64,000 nucleotides of DNA, from NCBI GenBank assembly GCA_030568195.1, contig JAJLTO010000006.1:434001-498000 (forward strand). Reading direction: 5' to 3'. Shown in pieces: positions 49,499-61,990 of the stretch. The notes under the pieces were generated by a model. It made no database searches and was not told the origin of the DNA. It saw only the letters and a list, made by a program, of their open reading frames with translations. The first letter of the stretch is position 1, and the number at the start of each line of letters is the position of its first letter. Source of the DNA: Dipodascopsis uninucleata var. uninucleata (lineage: Eukaryota > Ascomycota > Lipomycetes > Lipomycetales > Lipomycetaceae). Position numbers and translations under genes: made by a program.

Positions 49499-51338
49499 TT
49501 GACTAGTGGGTAAATGGTTATCTACTGTTGTTTTGGTTTGGAATATTCGATTTTGAATCATTCTGGTTTTTTAGATTTACCTTTATTAAGGAGTATTATT
49601 ACCATATTATGTATGCTAAGCTATGGCGTACAACTGTTTGTTTGATAGGACACACACTTGTACGAAATGATTTTGTCGTTTGTCATTGTTCATATATACT
49701 ATTTTTATGTTATCGTTATCATTGTCATTATTTTTGATTTCATTTCTTTTCTATCAAATTTATATAAAATGTTTGGTATACAACTGGGACCTATTAGTTT
49801 TACTACTAGAGCCATTATACATTGATCGCTGAATTTTTTTCCTTTTTTTGGACGGCGATGCTTCTTTATTATCATTTATATTATTCTTGGATTACTACAA
49901 TACACGATATCTGCAAATGACAGAATATTGCAGATAGAATAATTTAGAATCGTGCATAGCTTATATATACAATGATATACATCAGGACGCAAGAGTGAAT
50001 TGCTAATTCTTAATCGAAGGATGGAGCCAATCTTCTCGTCCAAGCTGATGACTTCTGATGACAATGACACTTTTTGATATTCATTAATAATAGCAGTAAT
50101 AATAAATATCATACATAATGATAACAATACAGATCATTTGATATCGATCATAAATTACATATGCTATTGAAGACAAAACCGGTTGCTAATATGAACCATC
50201 GATAGTGTTTTGTTCATAATAAATTATTTTATTCTCTTTTAGAAAAAAATATTTTCGGCTCTGTAATTGGATAATGCCAAAAGAATGTGATAGTACCGTA
50301 CTTTATTCTTTTCTCCTGCTGATTCGTGTTAACATATAAATATTGGTGCTTGCGAATATTCTTGCTGAGTATTCTATTATATGTCAACTATAACAATTCG
50401 CTAACCTATCCAGATCCAAGTTCAGAAATGATATAATTAATTCAATTTGGTTCTAAAAGAATTAATTAGGTTGTACTTCGTGAGAAGTGGCTAAATCAAG
50501 CTACCACTCTATGATTAATTGACTATAAAGGATCAGATACTCTTTGTAAGTTAGACTAGAAACTATAGAATTGCGAGTAAAAAGTACAAGAAATAGATTT
50601 AACACGAAGTGACCACAAAGTAAGAAGATCCTGTAACTATAGAAACATACGCAGATTTATGTTACCGCCTGTAATAGTCAAATTACTCACAAATTCTAGA
50701 CTGAGATTTGCTAATTACACACGCTATATGATTCAATACATCGACAACGCTTTGATGGCTCTGTGCGATTAAGACATCAAGATCGTTATAAAATACTAAT
50801 AGTAATAATAGTAAATATACTAATGGAGACAACAGAACTAAGTATGATAATGATAAAAATGTAATAATATATAGTAAAAAATATGGACGGTTTAAAATAA
50901 AAATGAAACAATACATAAACTTATCAAATTGTCAAGATACAGTTTATACGGAAGTTCATATTTTTGCAGGAGCCACGAACATTCCCAAAAAAGAGAGAAA
51001 AGAGATAGGCAGAATATAATAACTAGGTTGTGACAAATTTTGAAGAGGACTAATAGTAATAGTAATATAATAATAGTAATAAGAGTAATAATAATAAGAG
51101 TAGTGTAAAAGGAGTAATAACACTAATGGTAGAAGTAAAAAAGAAAAGAAAATATATAATATAATCAACAAACGAAACAGTTAGTAGTAACAACAAGAAA
51201 AACAAGTAAAAACAGGAAAATATATAAAGAGATATATAAATATATATAAATAGTCTCACACAAATACTTGAAATACAGGTCAAATTAAATCATAGAAAAC
51301 CTAACACAACTCTTGCGGTGAAAATTCACATTTTTACA
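49499..51338. other. Convergent 3' flanks, AZF1 and TUP1
   Basis: T-rich near AZF1. Near TUP1 (about 50800-51240) it is full of TAG/TAA trinucleotides, which on the TUP1 mRNA would be a U/A-rich 3' UTR. No gene is seen. Confidence 0.5.
51050..51130 (-). repeat. Imperfect TAA/TAG trinucleotide tract 3' of TUP1
   Basis: Tandem-like AATAGTAATA units read as TTA/CTA triplets on the TUP1 sense strand, probably within its 3' untranslated region. It resembles the tract 3' of the WOPR gene. Confidence 0.6.
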
Positions 51339-54245
51339 TCACTGACTCCCATTAACACTATATCTCCAAACTCTAGCACGACAATCACCAGATCCAGTGG
51401 CAAATAACTTTCCAACAGGGGATGGAGCAACAGAAATGACTGAATTCTTGTGGCCCTGGAGCATGAGCTGAGCCTGGGCAGTACGTGGATCCCAGAATTG
51501 AACTCCACGATCTTTGGATCCCGACATAACCCACTGTCCATCTGGCGTGAGAGCGACAGACAACACAAAATCTTTGTGACCGGTGAATGTCTTCACACAA
51601 ACTCCGCCCTTGTGAGAAGAGTTAAGTCCTCGAGCAGACTGCAACTCCCAGAGCTTGATAGTCTTATCAAGGGATCCGGAAACTAGATCCTTGCCGTTAG
51701 GCGCAAAAGCGACACTATAAACAGAATCTTTATGTCCATCAGGAGCTTCCAGACGCTCAACAAGAAAACCAGACGTAGCATCCCATACACGTACACTTTT
51801 ATCTAACGAGCCCGCAGCAACAAATCTTCCATCAGGTGAGAAGGCAACAGTAGTAACCCCGTCTTCAATTGTCAACGTCAGAACACACTGGCCAGTTTCC
51901 ATATCCCAGACGCGGACAGTGCGATCTCCAGATCCTGATGCAATATGACGGCCATTTCGAGCAAAGTCAAGGGAATAAATATCCTGCTCATGACCACTGA
52001 ACATGTGACGAATTGTTTTAGTCTTGATATCCCAGACGCGAATCTGCTTATCCTCAGCACCAGTGGCAAGGTATCTTCCGTCAGGTGAAAAACAAACGGA
52101 TCGAATGTAGAGATCACCTTCACGTTCAACAGATTCATCCTGTAAATGACATATTCTTTGACCGGTCTGAACGTCATAGATCTGTGCTGATCTATTGCAA
52201 CCGGTGGCAACGTACTTACCGTCAGCAGAGAATCTCACACAGCATACAACAGAATGATGATCAAGAGTGTGGACAAGATCAACATCGAGAATACGAGGTG
52301 CCCGATCATTGTATATAACGAACCAATCGTTTGCCTGCTTCTTGTATTCATTTGGCACACGATCGAAGTCGAGATCAGCAAGATTATTACCAGCTGGTGG
52401 ACCTGGGCTTGCACGAGAGATGTGAGGGGAAGAGCGAGTATCAACTACTCGGCTTTGGCTCATTTGAGCATTGGAAGCAGCAGGAACACCAGCTTGAGTG
52501 GGGTTATGATAACCATTCATGTAACTGGAAGATCCATAGCCTGCAGGAGGTTGTGCCTGTGGAAGCATTCCCTGTGGTGGCACCTGTCCCATTCCTGGTG
52601 GCTGTCCACCAGGAGCATTCTGCTGAGACTGCTGGTGAATACTGGAATCCTGCTGTGGCGGTGCAAGGGCGGATGAAGGTTGACCTGACATGATACCAGA
52701 AAATACACTGTTTGATGAGTGACTCAATGAAGGTGGCGGAGGGACCTGACCAGACTGTGGAACGGGCCCACTCTGCTGGGATGGGGGGAGAGCAGCTGGC
52801 ACATGTCCTCCACGAGCTTCAAGTTCTCTCTTGAGTCTAGCAATCTCCTCTTCATAGTGTTCTTTCATCTTGCGGTGGTTAATTTCCAGTTCGTAGACAT
52901 TTTGCCGTATTTGCTGCATCTCAGCGGCTTGTTGATTATCTGCAATTGAGTTAGTAAATTTCTAGTACATCAGTTGATCTGGCTGGATATCAGTAACGTT
53001 TAGTAAAAACATCACTAGAACAGTAATATCCGCTAAGCCAGTGCTATGTGATCCGAACAATTCAGTAAAATCAGTCTTTTTCCTTCTATCCAACTCCTCC
53101 AGCCAACCACTCCAGAGCGAGAGGTATATTAGGGTTATGTGCGGCGCGCGATTGACACACTCGAATCCCAATATGATACTAGGGTATATGTAGTGGAGCA
53201 AACTTGGGCTCCAGAAACGACGAAAAACAAGAATACGTGTCATTAGTCAAGATATACCAAGAAGAGCAATACAATTGTAACGGTTTCATGTGCAACAGCA
53301 AATCAAAGCAAATGCAAGCACAAAAATCATAGCAGATAATCATTTTGTATATTGCAATCGTGCCTGAAGGGCAAGCTGACTGTCCTCTTCTAACACAAAA
53401 CTGTAATATTTGAGAGACATCGTAGCCTAGAAAGTGCAAGAAATCACAAAGATTATTGATGTAGTTGATGAAGAGGTAGCTCGTTCTTTTATTAATTCCA
53501 GATCAAATCTGAGTGATACGCTGTTCGTCAAATACATCATGATCGATTCGATGCCGTAGACTGTGAAGGTCCCCCGATCATGCTCATGAAGTGTGGATGC
53601 CTCAGATATGCAGCCACGCACGCCCATTATTATAGAGTTGTAGATTACTCCCTGACCACTCCATTCGCTGCAAAAAAGTCCTCGTTTTACAAACCCAACG
53701 GACTACTAACATTCAATAAAAGGAACGGCAACTAAAATATGAATAATAGACACTTTAATCACTCGGCGAGAAAAGCGTTCAGAGGGAGCTTGAATGATCG
53801 AGCAACTGACTTCACATATTTTAAAAGTGATTTCGCATGAACCTCCATTTAGAAGGATAGACCTCGTCGAAATACAGTCCCCAATGACTCCAAACATTAT
53901 TAATAGTTATGAAGGCATATAAAAATGAGAAAACATCGAAAGCAGTTCGCCGATTCTGCATCCAGAAGAAATTGTGACGATATTAGGTATATGTTTGACG
54001 CCGTCTTAGTTGGCCGGTCGACGAAGAGAATTGCGATCGAAATAAGGAAGGATAAAAGGCAAGACAACTCACGAATTGGTATATCTTAAATAAAAAAAAA
54101 TCCACTTACATTTGTGATCAAAATCATCTTTATGCATCCGATATAACGAAGCCTCGTTTGTGACGGTCTCAAACTCCTGCTTGAGAGCCTCGAGAAGTTC
54201 GTTAATACGTTGAGTTGGTGGCATTATTGCTCGTTGATAGCTCAT
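51339..54245 (-). CDS. TUP1: General transcriptional corepressor TUP1 (WD40)
   Basis: Two exons, complement(join(51339..52939,54110..54245)), encode 578 residues. Exon 1 starts MSYQRAIMPPTQRINELLEAL, the standard Tup1 tetramerisation helix, which continues across the junction into QQAAEMQQIRQNVYELEINHRKMK. A Pro/Gln-rich linker (about 90-220) follows, and then seven WD40 blades with repeated VRVWD, IKLWE and ARVWR motifs to the C-terminus. Tup1 works with Ssn6/Cyc8 to repress many gene sets. The length matches filamentous-fungal homologues (about 585). The single intron is 1170 nt (donor GTAAGT, ACTAAC branch, TTGCAG acceptor), about ten times longer than the other introns in the window. The 5' flank is also long. 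Confidence 0.97.
52940..54109 (-). other. 1170-nt intron of TUP1
   Basis: Bounded by good splice signals and fixed by codon phase (AAA T | AT AAT). I found no conserved ORF, tRNA or box C/D-like snoRNA inside by eye. It may hold a regulatory element or non-coding RNA. Confidence 0.85.
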
Positions 54246-57200
54246 TGTGAATTAATTAGACAAAGCGAAAACGGTACTGTGGAATACTGTAGAATATAGC
54301 AATAGTAGCAAAGAACAAGAATATTAGGCAACGATTCTCCTCTATGCGATTCTTATGCTGGTTCTTCCTGTTAATTCCGGCTCCTTTATTTTTCTTTTTT
54401 AAGAGAAATCAAAACCTCACTCTCCAACGCAGTTAAGAGAGCTTTCAAGCGAATGTCGTATGTATAGAAACAGAAGGCTCGTTTCTTTCAATTGTGTTGT
54501 ACGTAAAAATCAGATCGGTGCTTCGAAATCTACATATAGCTGTGTCTCTGACTAGTTTTGTAGCTTACCGTTCTCAGCTGCCAATGTAACACGCGACCTG
54601 TACCGTAAGCTCAACAGAAAAAATTTCCAATTTGCGCAAAATTATCTTACTGTATACCCGAATATGCGCTGAGCAAAACGATCAAAAACGTTCAAAGTAA
54701 AACGAAATAAATAGAAGTGACGGTGAGAAACAAGAAAACACTAATTGATGCTGATGACGTTACCGACGACAATGATTCAACAAAAGCTAGCCGACTTCAT
54801 AAACCAATACGAACGAAAGTGAGCAGGAAACCAGAACCGCGGAACAATTGCCGGAAATCCAAACAACAGCGACAGGAAGTGATGATCGATGGGCTGCGCT
54901 TAGCTAGTCGCAAGCAGTATAACAAGATCAGCAGCAGTAGCTATATGTGAACACAAGACGGTCGAATGCAGCCGAAAGACGCTATACCCACCGAAACGTC
55001 GTTGAATTAAATAATGAGCACTACTGCGCGATTGATGCGGGCCACTGAGGATGCAATAAATAGCGGAAGTAGAGTGTAAAAAGCGCTCCTAGCGGTTGTG
55101 AGAAAAACCTGCCCGGACCTGTCGCCTCAGCTCCGAAATATTCAAACCGATAATGTTTGTGTGCGGGCTGCTGTGTGAGCTTGCAGACACATATATTTGG
55201 GCAGCGTTAATAAATATATAGGAGGATTGATAGTGATGGCCCGTTTTGCTGATTGATAAAATGTAGCCAACGAGGAAAAAGGATGAAGAGAAAATAGAAG
55301 AGGTAAAAAGAGAAAAGGGAAAGGCGTAAAAGGAAGCAAAACAAAAATAAAATAAAACCTCTATTACTACTAGTAGGGCGACGGTGAAGCCAACAGAAGA
55401 ACAAACAAGCAAGGCAGACTCGATCAATCAATCCACACAGCCAAGTCAATCGATTAAATAGCGGTCTGTATTTATTGTTGACTAGAAATTTGCTTTGGAG
55501 GTTGTCAGGATTTTTAGTCTTTAGTTTGTATTTTGTGTTTTGGGCTGCTTAGTCTGCCTATCTGCACTTTTTCCTTTTGGGCGACTGGGTTATAGAGAGA
55601 GATCTGTAGTTCCGTTCTGTAATAAACGAAAAGGAAAAAGAGGGAAAAGGGAAATTCAAAGAAGAAAAACATATCGTATCGAATCCACCTAAAATACCAT
55701 AAAGTACAAATTCTAATTTCTGGTATTAGCCTCTAGCTTTCCTTTTTTTTTTTACTTTTTTTTTTGGGCTTTCCTAAACCCTCAAACGCTGTTGCACTCG
55801 GGCCTCCCATACGACTATGCAGCCATTTTGTGCCCTGACAGATATGTCTGATTAGTTTTTCTATCATCGGCACCGTCGTCATCGTTCCTCTAGCTACCAT
55901 CACCACTTTTTTATGACCTGTAATTGCTAAACGCTGCGAAACCACATAACCTCCCGCATCCACTGCCGCCACTCACTACCATCACACTCACAACGGCAGC
56001 AATAGTAATACATCTAGCGGCCACCTATGCCTGCTTTTTTTTCTGGCCCTCTCGCACACGTGCGCTATGACTCACTGGCTTTCCCGCGGTATCTTCCAGT
56101 GCATTCTAGTGTACTGCAGTGCGCTGCCAGTGGCCACCAGCATGCAGATGTAGTTGGCGGTCCACCGCCGCATAGCCAGCACTGTGCGTGCCGCACAGTG
56201 TATCACGTTGGTCGCTGTCGTCGGCAAGCTATCTACTACTAACTACACAGACTGCAAAGCCCTGGCTGGCCGTCTGCTCACGCTGCAAGGCAGACCAGTG
56301 GCACCGCGCACGTCAGCAATCACTGTAGCCATCAGGCAGTCTGGCACCGTGCTCTCTTCTCACTGCTCGGCGTCTTATTTATCTAGCTATATGTTTCGGC
56401 AGCGCCCTGCCCATCTACGTCGCGTAGGTCGCCATAGAAGTCCGCGACCTCAAATAGCCCCCTCCCTCCTGCGTACCCTTGCCACCACAGTAGGCATGCC
56501 CAGGCTCGCACCCGCTGCCTCTGCTGCAGTCGCCGGCCCCACCTCGCATAGCTGCGCACCGCGCGAGACAGCACAGAGCAACAAAGCTGCGCTATACGAC
56601 CTGTCTATGTGCAGTCGATCGGGCAGGAAGCTACAGTCCGCCTGTCGTAGAACGAAATAACCAGCAGCCAGCAGCAGCCCCCCTGCTCCGGCCGACACGT
56701 CCAGAGCACCGAGCTGGGCATGGCCGTAAATTAAGCACGACCTTAAGAGAAAAAGAAAAGAAAGTAAACAGAGCAAAACAAGCAAAATCATTTTTAAAGT
56801 AATACTAAAAAGGAGCGATCCAAGTCAATCCAGAACGATTACTAAGCCTGGTCTATGCAATACTAACCAATCTGCATAGCCAGCCACTATACTATGCGGC
56901 AGCTCACAGTGGTCACGTTAATCCACAGATTCCGGTGACTGCTGCCTGCCAGTGGGCGCCTGCTGTTTAGCCTGCCCGCGGTTCGGCGTCTACAGTACAT
57001 ACGAGCAGACCCGAAACGGCCAGAAAAGCAGAGCAAATATAAAGTGAAAAAAACAGGCTTGTACAGCGGGAAGAAGCGCGAGCAGCACACAATAGAACGC
57101 CATTGAGCCTGGCGCACAACCAGTTCGAACCTGCTCACAGCGTCCTCCGCGATGTCGGCTCGTCCCTGGTCTCACTGCCGCCCGTACGGGCGTCACTCTC

Positions 57201-57400
57201 ACGCACGACGCCCGCTACGTCTCAACACGCGCATCGCGCACACACACCCCCTGCTACATTGTAACACGCTCCAGTGCATCTAGACATACTACTCACGAAT
57301 GCATTTCTCCACCATCGCCACTATTTACACGTATCATTATCATACACTCGCCCATCCTGGCCTCGTTCAACGCCCGCCATGGGCCGGCGGGTACTCTGGA
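54246..57400. other. 3.2 kb gap, TUP1 upstream and GC-rich stretch
   Basis: The left half is the AT-rich upstream region of TUP1. From about 56000 to 57300 the sequence becomes visibly GC-rich, unlike the other intergenic DNA. Long open frames there (for example 56154-56660) follow from low stop density and show no recognisable protein. Confidence 0.5.
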
Positions 57401-58612
57401 TCATGGATCCGTGTACAGAAACTTCCAGTCTTCAACCTCCTCTATCACCTGGCGCAGCCGATCCCGCATCGTTTCTACCGCATCTGAACCCAGTAGTAGG
57501 CGCATCGGCGGGTGGCGGCAGTGTGCCAGTTCAATGACAACGCGCCCTACCTTGTCAGATTTCGTAGAGTTGTTAGCGCTCAACCACAGAATCAGCCGCC
57601 GCCCATATTCCGCCGGGGTATCTTGATACGGTCCTAGTCGCGGCTTGACAACAAAGTGCCGCCACGGAGGCACCGTCTGTCCATCCTCGGTGCTCGCAAC
57701 GCTAGCTACAGGTGTGCCAGAGGCCCGCACCTGCTTTACCAGCCCACTCTGTTTCTGCTGACTACTCCCATACCCATTGCCATCCCCGCCCTCGTCCACG
57801 CTTGCTCTGTTACCTGCAAACTCCAGATCCATTCTGCCTGCTGGTACGTCGCTACCTACGGCCGTCGGCGACAGGCGCAGGTATGAAGCATCGTCAACTT
57901 CCGGGTCGCTCTCTTCTGTCAAGCTGGGCGGTGAGCTACTGTAGGGCATTCCCGGGTAGATAATTGACACTGTGACTCCCGCGCTCTCTATTTCATATGC
58001 CAGAGACTCAAACAATCCCTCTATTGCCCACTTCGTCGCTGAAAATCCGCCCATACCTGGCACGCCAAGGATCCCGGCCACTGACGAGAACGCAATGTAG
58101 TGCCCCCGTCCCCTAAGTCGGAGATATGGCAGAGATGTTTGCACGACATGCATCAGTCCGAAGAGGTTGATTTCAAACTGCGCCCGTAAGTCATGCTCGG
58201 TCATGTCTTCGCATGGACAGATTACGCCGAACGACACTAGATACACTACCACGTCAATTCGGTTCCACCTTTCCACCGTTCGCTCCACAGCCTCCTTCAC
58301 GTTAGCTCTTGACCGGACGTCAACACCTACTGTCATCAACCGGTCGCTCCATTCATCTTCCACCAAAACCGTCGTTTCAATATGTCGCGAGCATGCCATC
58401 ACAACGTCTCCTCGGGCAAGTGCTGCCTTACATATTTCACGCCCAAAAGCTCCAGTCGCTCCAAAGACAAGCCAGACCTTGCTCTCATCTCCCTGTTGTG
58501 TTTCACACCAGCTTGGCCACGCTAGTCGTTCGGATCCCGTGCTGCCACCCGACGACAGGCCCGTAAATGACGTTGCCGCACTAGGACTTACACTTGGTGT
58601 TAGCCGTATCAT
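57401..58612 (-). CDS. Short-chain dehydrogenase/reductase homologue lacking the catalytic Tyr
   Basis: An intronless frame of 403 residues in GC-rich DNA. The Rossmann nucleotide-binding motif is GATGAFG (51-57), Asp98-Val99 follows the fourth strand, and Asn149 (INLFGLM) and Ser177 (FSSVAG) match SDR active-site positions. The YxxxK position reads FSATK (Phe190, Lys194), so the catalytic tyrosine is replaced. The NNAG motif is also altered (LVSFG, 125-129). The SIIYPG and RLLLGSDAVE segments match the retinol-dehydrogenase-like fungal SDR group. An acidic, Gly/Ser-rich insert (about 230-310) extends the C-terminal half, and a 40-residue Ser/Thr-rich leader precedes the domain. It may bind NAD(P) without normal redox activity. 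Composition unlike its neighbours raises transfer as one possibility. Confidence 0.85.
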   Translation of the reverse strand: MIRLTPSVSPSAATSFTGLSSGGSTGSERLAWPSWCETQQGDESKVWLVFGATGAFGREICKAALARGDVVMACSRHIETTVLVEDEWSDRLMTVGVDVRSRANVKEAVERTVERWNRIDVVVYLVSFGVICPCEDMTEHDLRAQFEINLFGLMHVVQTSLPYLRLRGRGHYIAFSSVAGILGVPGMGGFSATKWAIEGLFESLAYEIESAGVTVSIIYPGMPYSSSPPSLTEESDPEVDDASYLRLSPTAVGSDVPAGRMDLEFAGNRASVDEGGDGNGYGSSQQKQSGLVKQVRASGTPVASVASTEDGQTVPPWRHFVVKPRLGPYQDTPAEYGRRLILWLSANNSTKSDKVGRVVIELAHCRHPPMRLLLGSDAVETMRDRLRQVIEEVEDWKFLYTDP

Positions 58613-59234
58613 CTATGATATCTGATAGTCTGCAAATTTCTCTTCCTGACACGATGCTGGTCTTTCTGCAGAATCACTGCATACTTGTGTCGAGGATGCA
58701 GAGTGCTATATTATTGTTTTGTTGATGGGAGGATTGAGCGTTGGAGTTGCGTGGGCGTTGTGCACAACATAAAAATTTGAGCTACACTGAGAGACTGTCA
58801 AATTCGAACATAGAACTGAACGAATTTTAGAGTAGTTCAAACCTGTGGGGATGGGACCTAAACATCCATAATCTTTATTTTTTTTTTATAAATATACAAC
58901 AGCTCAGAAAGATTCATGTGCCAGCAGCAACATCGCTCGAATACTATTCGTGCAGGGCATCAAAATGAACAATTCGATAATTCGCAACTCATTTTTCTTC
59001 ATTCTCATGTTAAAAACTACGCATTAGATGTAAAATATTCTACTCGATATCCTCTCATCGCGCCATAATTTCAAGTCTAAGGGCATACCCTTACATTTTT
59101 TTGACAAAATTGCATATCCAAAGTATTAAAAAACCATAGAACAGAATACTGGATATTCTAGCACAAACTGGAATAGACATTAACATCAGTTGTACAGACC
59201 TTGCTCCTCCTATATATATAACACCATTGAGCGC
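58613..59234. other. Intergenic, SDR gene upstream and ADI1 3' flank
   Basis: The SDR promoter at the left, then AT-rich 3' flank of ADI1. No gene is seen. Confidence 0.5.
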
Positions 59235-59756
59235 CTAGGCTAGCAAAGATTGGACATATTGCTGTCTGTAAGAATTGTTGTCGCATGGACGGTTTAGCGG
59301 AGTCCATTTAGGCTCGTCCTTGAAAAGACGCATGGCTTTAACGTAGTTCTTCTCGGTAGTGGTGAATCGGTGGTAGATACCAGCTGGCAAGATGATCAAA
59401 TCGCCAGCTACGAGCTTCATTCTAATCCATCGATCCTCTTTATCACGGACATCGAAAAATCCCTCACCATCAATAACGTAACGGATTTCCTCGTCCTCAT
59501 GCAAGTGCTCCTTGTAGAATGCCTTGACCTTGTCCTCATAAATCTCGCCCATAGCTTCGGGTGAAATAACAATGACATCTTGATTCTTGTAATCACGCTG
59601 CTTGGCGAGATCATTGACACCCTTGAGTGCATTCTCGCCCTTATACTGATAAGCAAGGACGCCGAGCTTTCCGACATCGCTCAAGGAGATCTCTGTTCCG
59701 CTATCGTGATCCTCTCGCTGGTCAGCGGCGCTGTTGTCATGGAAGTATACTTTCAT
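59235..59756 (-). CDS. ADI1: Acireductone dioxygenase (methionine salvage)
   Basis: A 173-residue cupin enzyme that oxidises acireductone to the ketoacid precursor of methionine and formate (Fe form). All four metal ligands are visible: His84, His86 and Glu90 in [12 protein letters not shown] and His129 in [10 protein letters not shown]. The N-terminus [17 protein letters not shown] and the length (yeast Adi1 179) are normal. The coding region is intronless. A probable 65-nt intron (59763-59827; GTAAGC ... TGTAG) lies in the 5' leader just upstream of the ATG. Cytosolic, and nuclear in some species. Confidence 0.96.
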   Translation of the reverse strand: MKVYFHDNSAADQREDHDSGTEISLSDVGKLGVLAYQYKGENALKGVNDLAKQRDYKNQDVIVISPEAMGEIYEDKVKAFYKEHLHEDEEIRYVIDGEGFFDVRDKEDRWIRMKLVAGDLIILPAGIYHRFTTTEKNYVKAMRLFKDEPKWTPLNRPCDNNSYRQQYVQSLLA

Positions 59757-59762
59757 TTTGCA

Positions 59763-59827
59763 CTACAATATTATCAGTCCCGCGTCTTTCTGTATAACTG
59801 TTAATACTACGGTCATTTATAGCTTAC
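59763..59827 (-). other. Predicted 5' UTR intron of ADI1
   Basis: GTAAGC donor, an ACTGATAA branch-like site, and a TTGTAG acceptor ending six bases before the start codon. Confidence 0.5.
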
Positions 59828-61954
59828 CAAAGATAAGTGTTAAGTCCTCTGGGTATATATAATTTAGTAGAATTATATATTTACATATAAATATATATAT
59901 ATATTTGTGTTATTGCTGACAACTTGTATTCGACTATGATTCTGCAAATTTCCAAGTACTTCGGCTTGTCCCACTAATTATTGCTTCATTCGAATAGCAA
60001 ATAACATAATTTGTCGAGTCACGTTTTTCCAAATAATACAAAACCCTTACAGCATATGAACCTGCTGTTATGTAATCAGACCCGATTTGGGTTAGAATTC
60101 CTTTGGCAAGAGAATAGCTAACTAACAAACGTACGCTAAATTATACCACTGGTTTTATCGCTTCGCGAAGAATCAGGTCGATGGATGTAGCAGCCATGTT
60201 AGTATTTGTGTGATGCCTTCTTGGAGTATTGTGGATTATTTATTGTATGCTCTACTGTAAAAGGGACATGGCGTACTCATTACACTGTGATGCAAGCGAG
60301 CATCCATATTCTCGATACTGAGACAGCATTCTACTATATACCATTATATAGGTATGTTCGCAGCAGTATGCGCAACTCTTTTAATAACTGTATAAACTAA
60401 TATATATAGTTCAAGTTTTTAAGTCCAAGTATTGTGTAAATCTCGACCAAGAGAAAATTTAGAGTGGCACCATGAATCTCGTATACTGGAAAATAATTTA
60501 TTGTTCGAAAACTACGTAATAATGCAAGGACGAGCAGATAACAAAATAAAATAAAATAAAAGCCATATGACACAAATATATACGAATGTTTATTTATTGA
60601 AGTCTATATATATGTAGTATATAAACTTAAGAAGACCATGAACCAAAAGAAAATTATGACATTTCGAATGGACATACTTTAATTGTTTATAGTCTTATTA
60701 TGACTTTTCCCTGATAAAAACCCAGAAGCTAGTCTTGTATAAGCATAAAAGAATCATATGGCTCGTAGCCCATCTATGAAATCTACATCTTATCGAATAG
60801 AACTATAATTTCATATCCACCAAGGCTAATGATGATGTTCGCGGATGTTTATAAAATAATTAGTCAGAAACCCGGCAAGTCGAGAAGATGATATATAATA
60901 AAAAAGGATCTGATTTTTCTTTTGAAAAGAAATCATATTTCGATCCACATCATCTGCTTATCATTCTTTCTACTCTTTGCCGCTATTACGAGAACAGACT
61001 CTTGAATCCAGTCAGACCATATACCGTGGTAATTTCGTTCTACATCTTAGTGACAATTCTATCCCGAGAACTAGACACTGTAGATCTTGTGTTCTCTTGC
61101 TTTACGTAAACATCTCAGCCATGAATCGATGTAGTCGAATGCAATTCATGAGATCATTAGTTGGATACAAATCGAGGGCGAATCACTCATGCAAGTTCTT
61201 TATCTCTGCAGCCTTCAGACGTCATCCGTCTAGAGTAATGCAAATGAACTGGACGTAGATGGGAGTAAATAAGTTACAACCGTTTCTATTAGATATCTTT
61301 TCTGCATGCTCTCGTCCTTTCATAGAGAGCATAAATATCACACTGGCCAATAAGACACAAGCCCATAGTAGTTTAATAACATAAACATGCAACTCAATAA
61401 CATTACTAGAGGAATTTGATATCATAAGATTTGTATGAGCTGTGATTCGACAGGGACAATTAAAATCAACATTATAAACTCATCTCTTTAGTCAACAGAC
61501 CGTGCTTCATTACGGGAACATAAAACAAATGGATAACACAAAGGCTCTTCATAGTAACACAATAACTACAACACAAACAGTGATAAGTAGTAAATAAAAG
61601 AAACTGAATAACAGAAAACAAGAATAACAATACCAATAACGCTAATAATATAAGAATACTGTAGCATACTAGTGAATACCAGCGCTAGGTAATTATAGTA
61701 AAAGTTGTACAAGCGAAAGCTCAATTAAGCTACACAAGATATATCAATCTACACCATTAATATATCATTAATTTTCAGTTGACCAGCAACAGTTCTCCAA
61801 TGCAACTGGTCTTGTAAGCTCGGAAACACGATACTGAACGCAAAGATGTCAGTAATTATCATAATATAACAATAATATCAGTAGGAAATATAATAATACT
61901 AGGAACAACATAATAGTAGTAATAACACTAAAAATAATAACAGTAACAGTAACA

Positions 61955-61990
<36 letters not shown>

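Noticed and set aside
55733-55972. 79-codon minus frame ending in a Lys/Ser-rich tail
   Set aside because: It lacks an ATG start, and the tail is a translated poly-T/A tract.
57100-57140. GTTCGAAC resembling a tRNA B box on the minus strand
   Set aside because: The flanking bases do not pair into a T stem, and no acceptor or D arm is present.
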